Positions 58,691-64,000 of a DNA stretch of 64,000 nucleotides are shown here, piece by piece; the first letter of the stretch is position 1; every line of letters starts with the position of its first letter. The translations under genes and the position numbers were made by a program. The stretch is from Eucommia ulmoides (Eukaryota > Streptophyta > Magnoliopsida > Garryales > Eucommiaceae): contig CM028326.1 of assembly GCA_016647705.1 (NCBI GenBank), forward strand, positions 24,195,901 through 24,259,900. Direction: 5' to 3'. Under the pieces are notes generated by a model that was not told the DNA's origin, made no database searches, and worked only from the letters and a program-made list of their open reading frames with translations.

Positions 58691-59569
58691 ACTGACCCAA
58701 GTACTTGGCGGCAGCTTTCGCCAAAGCTCCACCGGAATCAGCAACAGGGATGGCAATCATCATTAACTTGCTTGCATCCTAAAATTCCAAACCCAAAGAA
58801 AAAATTAATCACATAAAAAATGAAAAACAAATGATTAAGAGGTTGGAGCTTGGTTTAAATATGAACAAATTCATGTGGCAAATATGAACAAATTCAATAT
58901 CTAAAACCCAATTTGATGGCAGTGGTGATGAGACTGCTTGATTTTTCCATTCCAATTTCAAGATTTGAAACCCTAAACGTTCAGATCTAAAACTCAAATT
59001 CGAAAATTTTTTAAAAAATAAAATCGTAAAACAGAGAGCATACCTGAAGGTTTTGAGGTTGGCGCAAGCATCAACAGTGGGTTTTAGATCAAATTACATA
59101 TGGAAGATGGTCCTCATAAGCAAGCCAACGCAATTTCTTTGAATTTCTCATGGCGATGGAAAGAGAGAGCGATCACTGGGCATTCAAGAAATTAGGAAAG
59201 GAATAAGGAATTATAATGACACAAAAAAAAAAAAAAAAACAGGGTAAAAATAAAAATAAAAAATTTGAGCGAATCCCTCAACTGCAATGAAAAAGGAATG
59301 AAAAAAGTTAATTAAGATGTTTAAAAATGAAAAAAGAAAACAATTTTTATTTATGGAAGTAATTAAAGTTTAATTCAAAGGTTAATTAATTAAATTATTT
59401 TTTTTAATTAAGGAAATGAGTTAATCATTTGTCCAAAATTGAGTTAATTTCTTTATGTTTGTCCTAGTCATCAAATTTATTTAGCCTCGTCAGCAATTTG
59501 ATTTGTCCTAATCATATTTTTTGTCTTAGTCATAAGTTTATCCTAATCAGCCAAAAAGTCATCATGTTT

Positions 59570-59570
<1 letters not shown>

Positions 59571-59641
<71 letters not shown>
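59571..59641. repeat. Long (TA)n microsatellite
   Basis: About 70 bases of nearly pure TA. Such tracts are highly variable and hard to assemble. Confidence 0.95.
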
Positions 59642-59642
<1 letters not shown>

Positions 59643-59971
59643 GTTTTTCTTCTTTGGGAAGGAAAAGAAAATAATTAATTTATTTAAATTACACTAATTT
59701 CCCTCAATTTCCTTTAAGTTATTAATTAAACCTAAAATCTAAAATTAATATCTTAAAAAATCACAAATTGACCCTTAAACTTTTAATTTAAATATTAAAT
59801 GACACAATCTACCCCGTTATTTTCTAAATGTGCTAAAATGCAGCTTAAATTGTGCGTATATAAAAATTAGCGTCTAACAAAAATGGTTAGATTAACAGTT
59901 ATAACAGTTCGATTTGATGTGTTCATGAGAGAATTACAGATACTATGCACAACTCTTGGTGTGATAGATGT

Positions 59972-61861
59972 TTTGTTGGGATCCTCACACGTTCTTAACT
60001 TGTTCTTAAATGATTTTGGTGCTCATATGTTCTTAACATGTCATGTTCTTGGACATTCTTGATGTTCTTGATATGGTTTTGTATAGTTTTGATATGGCTT
60101 GATGAATTTGACATAAATCTACCCTTTTTTTTACTTGCTTATAGGCTATATGTGTTAGGAATATGCAATTTAAGTATGAATACTACATGAACATGCTATG
60201 TACAAGCAAAATACATAAATTTAAGACAAGATCGAAGGATTATTGAGAAAATATACCTAGTTTAGGGGAGTGGTCTTTCCCTAAACACAATACCTTCTTT
60301 TTTTTCTTGATCTTCTTGGTTGTCCTCGATCGGTTGTCGTTAACTTCTTGAGTTCTTCCTTCAAGAACCTCAAGAAGTTCCTTGGGGCGAAATTTTAACA
60401 TAATTTTGAGGTGTTTATTGAAAGAAATGGTTGGAAACCTTAGAACCCGAAAGCACTACCCAGGTTTAGTGAGAGACTAGGTTCCAACTCTTGAAAAAAT
60501 AAAAACAGACCCCTGTATTTATAGGCCTAGGAGCCTGCCCATTGGCCAATGCGCAGGCCATTCTAGGGCCTTCCTTAGGGTCTCTTTAGCTTAGGGGTCA
60601 TCTACTCTTGTCTTGATCTTGAATAGCTTTGAACAAATTTAGGAGATTGTGTAAGATTCTCAAAGGTCTTCCAAAGATTTTGTGATGATTACTTGTCTAG
60701 GTTCAATGATTGAAAATCATTGCAAATCATTTTCAATCATGAGCAATCATTAGTCATCATTACACAATCTTGGATATGATTAGTTGAACATGAGAGCATT
60801 TATGGCTTGAAGTGATATTTCTAATTTGGTTTAGGGGCAAAATACCGGTTACATTAACTATTTCGGTTTAGTTACCATTAATGTTTTCAAGATTCTTCGA
60901 ATTTGGTTTTGATGAGTCATTTGGAATTTAATACTTGATTGAGACCCTTGATTTGATGGGCTTTGAATTGAATCGTCTTAACTTGTCTTGTAACGGGTAA
61001 TCACATTTCAAAGATTTCGGTTAACCCTAAGATATTTTGATCAAAATATATTTATTCCTTGAATGTGGCCTATCCATGTCATACCAAGCATTTAATGCTC
61101 GATGGGATGGACACTTTGATTAAGTGTATGCAAGATGGCGAACCGGATCAGTTTAGTTTCGATAATAGTTAGTTATTGATCATAAGCAACTTAGTTCATT
61201 CCTTAGATATTTTGTAGGCAATTTCTAGGAAGCTTACGTAGGTCATTAATGCTAATATTTATGAGTCATTAAATGGTTGGTTGGGTCTTTGATTCAACGG
61301 GCTTTGATGGTTAGTTAAGATGACTTTGGTTTGGTCGATTTCGAACCGAGTCTTAATCCTTAGTTACGCTGTGTAACTTGGACTTGTCATGACATTTCCA
61401 TACCTTGATTTAGGTATTTTAGATTTATTTTAAGGATATTAGTACTTTAAATAAGTATTTTAAGAAATATTTTTGGTGTTGAATAGACGAATCCGGTGAT
61501 AATAAATGGTTTAGGGGTCAAAGTAGGCAACAAAGGTAATTTGGTGAAATTTCCTATAATTAAAAAGTAGTAACTATTTTTTATTCATATTAAAGGTAAT
61601 TTAATGAACATAAACCTATAATAATGTCATCTTAGTCCCCCTTTAATTTTAGAAATTTTGAGGTTGATTCGAAACTTTTACTTTACCGAATGTAGTCAAA
61701 TTCAGCAGTTTTTATATTTTCTTGTGTTTTTGTTGTTTTTATGTATTATCTAGTGTGATCCTAAAGTATAAATTCATTCCCTTTAAACCTAAATTTAAAG
61801 TTTATCGAAACTTATACTTTTGATTCAACACTAACTGGGTGAGACAAAATGCGGTGTCTAC
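59972..61861 (-). mobile_element. LTR-like block, probable solo or partial gypsy LTR
   Basis: On the minus strand it starts TGTAGACACCGCATTTTG (from 61861) and ends GAGGATCCCAACA (59972). These are common terminal sequences of long plant gypsy LTRs. The 1.9 kb between is non-coding. The flanking five bases differ on the two sides, so I cannot call it a clean solo LTR. Confidence 0.5.
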
Positions 61862-62234
61862 AAGAGACTGATGTGCCGTGACTTGACGGCGTTGAAATAG
61901 AGGGAGGAGATAGAGGTGCACTGGTTTTAGCGGCCTCAGGAGCACAAATTATAGGGGTCCCAACAACGCGAGTAACAAGCTCCAACCCCCGAATCTCAGT
62001 AGGAACTGGGACCTGTGTGCTAGGGATCGGTACAGAAACCACTTCGCGCCATCTTCTGCTCAATGGTTGCGAGTCATTGGAGTTCGATGACATCGAAAGA
62101 ATGAGCTGAGGTGCAAGAGGACGATCTGCAGCAGGCGGAGGTTCAGAGGGTTGTGCAACTGGTTGAGAGGTCTTCTTGGGCGCTATCTTTCTCTTCCCTA
62201 AGGCCAAACTCTTCACATAAGGTTTTTTTATCAC
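61862..62234 (-). mobile_element. Antisense coding remnant in the gypsy 3' region, part 2
   Basis: A minus-strand frame begins MIKKPYVKSLALGKRKIAP and is rich in Pro, Ser and Thr, as in a disordered linker. It runs into the LTR-like block at 61861, where the likeness to coding sequence ends. Its orientation and position suggest it belonged to the same antisense frame as 55100-55375. I recognise no domain in it. Confidence 0.45.
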
Positions 62235-64000
62235 AAAAGGTTTTTGATTCTAGAGCCTTGTCTGTAAGTGGGATTGTTACATTCCTAAAAAAAATTATTA
62301 CTTACTACTATTTTCATTTCCATCATAAGGAACTTTTCAAGAATGAGATTATTTAGAAATACTGGAGAATTTCTTAACACAACAAATATAACATTGAAGG
62401 TTCGTCGAAGCTAACCATGTGTTTTTTTTTTATATAAATTATGGCTTTCTGACCAAAATATCATGGAACATGGACTTTTAACATAAGCATGAAAAAACAT
62501 TATCATCTATGATTTGGATGTCTGTTTCATGTTCCAAGTTTTATAGGAACATAAACATAAATGGTGGAATAGAAGCACTAAACAAATGCTACCTCAGGAA
62601 CCCTTTTGTTCTATTCCCAAAAATTGTTGTAAAATAAAAATAAAAATAAAACTAGAATTAAAAATTAATTTTTTTTGAACAATCCTTACAATAATCAGAT
62701 GTGGAAAAAAGTCTTCAAGATTTGAACAAAATATATCTCAATTGGTGGTGTTGATTGCAATTGTTTCCAGATTTGTGGAAAAAAAGATATTATAGCCACA
62801 GTGACGATGTAGATATAGAGAATCACCATTGCAAAAACACACTCCATTCCAATTCAAGTGTTCAGTATATCTTAAACTCCAACCGAGATTTCTATTTAAA
62901 ATAATTAAAACTAAAGCCTATCAAATTTGCGTTAGGGAATCAAAACACTTCAAAATTGTTATTTCTATATTAAACTGCATTGATTAATTAGAAAAAAAAT
63001 ATTTAAAAAGTTCCCAACCAAAATACTAAACAGAAATATGTAAAAAAGTAGAAACGTAGAAGGCATATCCTCCTGTTTAAGTTCCACAAAAGAAAAAAAT
63101 ATTTATGATAAGTTGAACAAAAAAGGATTAGAAGTTAGAAATATATACCTAAATGTAATATAATTATGAGATTTTTTGGAGTCGCATGCAATCAAGAGAA
63201 TAAACTAAAAGAAAACAAAAATATTTCTTAAGGTTTTGAAGAACATTTATTTATCAAAGGCTTCAAAGCTTTGCTTTTTTACTTCCGTTAGAAGCCTGGA
63301 AAATCAAGACTCAAACAACCCCCCTCCCCCCTCCAAAAAAAATAATAATAATAAAATATTTTTTTATAGGAATTAATAAACAACAACGAATTCAATGTAA
63401 TGGAAATAGAGATTACCTATAAGAAGTAGAGGTGGTTGAGGCCTCTCGAGAGGTTGGTTTCAACAAAGCATTTGTATAACTGACCCAACCCACAAAAAAA
63501 CCCAAAAAAAAAAAAGAAACTTAAATTAAAAATGAAAAAATAAATTAACTAGAAATTGAAAACAAATCTATACAAATTTAAGAAAAATGCATGCGATTGT
63601 TGGCGATAGTGCAAATCTGGAACATAAATTCGATGGTTGGTGGTTTACGGCCGTGCGAACAGAGATGAGGGATTAGAGACAGAGAGAGATGCGTACCAAA
63701 GGGTGTGGTGTCTACGATGATGGTGGGAAGGGGGCTCAATTTGCAACAACAGTGGTGTGGGTTTGCGAGGACGATGGCGGGTGTTGGCTCAAAAATTTAC
63801 CTAAGAGGGTGGGTAATTGGGTAGTGACAAAAAATTAAACCAATTGAACACAAGTTATCAATTGTCCTAATTAATTATTATCTTGTTAAGCTGCAAAAAT
63901 ATATTTAACTAAGTTCAAACCCAAAAACATAAATTTAACAATGCATCACACATCGATTTATCTTGGTTCGGCAAGCTACTTTTATACCTACGTCCCTGAG
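62235..64000. other. Non-coding repeat debris to the window end
   Basis: It includes a family 2 MITE copy (about 62470-62640) and AT-rich sequence with A-runs. Near 63960-63990 there is CTTGGTTCGGCAAGCTAC followed by CCTACGTCC, a pairing common in plant LTRs. No open frame of note and no gene is visible. Confidence 0.5.

Larger units (their letters stand above)
57564..59971. other. Non-coding AT-rich region
   Basis: It includes a stretch at about 57755-57985 with more balanced composition (CGCTATTCGCTGACTTTC, TTCGCTCCCCTACTGAAAAG) that looks foreign to its surroundings, a family 2 MITE copy (58495-58690), an exon-like remnant on the minus strand (58698-58785) and a long TA run (59571-59641). 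I cannot support any gene. Confidence 0.5.
55376..61861. mobile_element. Inserted block of mixed elements splitting the gypsy 3' region
   Basis: The left edge starts TGTAATGACCCGG, a common start of plant gypsy LTRs, and the right edge ends GGTGTCTACA, the reverse of a common LTR start TGTAGACACC. The two edges belong to different sequences, so more than one insertion is involved. The block holds an LTR-like part (55376 to about 56400), CA-rich simple sequence, a Helitron-like end, a zinc-finger fragment, AT-rich sequence with a long TA run, and an LTR-like part on the minus strand (59972-61861). Confidence 0.5.

Noticed and set aside
58698-58785. Exon-like minus-strand segment reading IAIPVADSGGALAKAAAKYL
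   Set aside because: It has a plausible acceptor and looks like real coding sequence, but I could not identify the family or find neighbouring exons in frame, so I list it only as an unassigned possible gene remnant.
59972-61861. Clean solo LTR
   Set aside because: Terminal sequences fit an LTR, but the five flanking bases on the two sides do not match, so only an LTR-like block is claimed.
1-64000. CRISPR arrays, operons, tRNA and rRNA genes
   Set aside because: No regularly spaced palindromic repeats, no cloverleaf or rRNA sequence was recognised. The pol III box-like signals found belong to SINEs.

Overview
This window is nuclear DNA from a flowering plant, most likely a eudicot. Its genes are intron-rich and carry canonical GT-AG junctions. 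The intergenic DNA is AT-rich and full of Ty1/copia and Ty3/gypsy fossils, TRIM elements, hAT transposons, SINEs and MITE-like sequences. One gene encodes a plastid-targeted ribosomal protein and another a plant BAHD acyltransferase. I do not name a species.

Layout: 1-2330 is the 3' part of a copia fossil whose start lies outside the window. 2721-5321 (+) is a two-exon gene for plastid ribosomal protein bS21 (RPS21). 6947-20103 (+) is an eight-exon gene for 26S proteasome lid subunit RPN7. Its intron 2 holds a tandem TRIM array and its intron 6 a complete-length antisense copia element with a perfect 5-bp target duplication. 22099-40711 (+) is a twelve-exon ABC1/ADCK/UbiB-family atypical kinase gene. 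Its 10.9-kb intron 7 contains a hAT element (27575-31436), a TRIM and a second full-span copia element (32299-37602). Other introns carry a SINE, a small non-autonomous hAT and several MITE copies. 41000-46000 is gene-poor, with LTR-like and copia debris. 46186-47478 (+) is an intronless BAHD acyltransferase gene. From 47571 to about 62400 there is a Ty3/gypsy fossil of Tat-like type, with a tandem-repeat block 3' of pol and an antisense coding remnant split by a nested insertion block. That block contains a Helitron-like terminus, a C2H2 zinc-finger fragment and very simple sequence. 62400-64000 is non-coding repeat debris.

The four main genes are unrelated housekeeping or metabolic genes that happen to be neighbours on one strand; there is no operon or cluster. 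The most useful observations are one extra T in a T-run of RPN7 exon 6 (the gene otherwise rebuilds exactly to family length), a GC-AG intron in the ABC1 kinase gene, several elements delimited to the base by target duplications, and a Helitron-type hairpin end beside a zinc-finger fragment. I found no convincing new biological system, CRISPR array, tRNA or rRNA gene.
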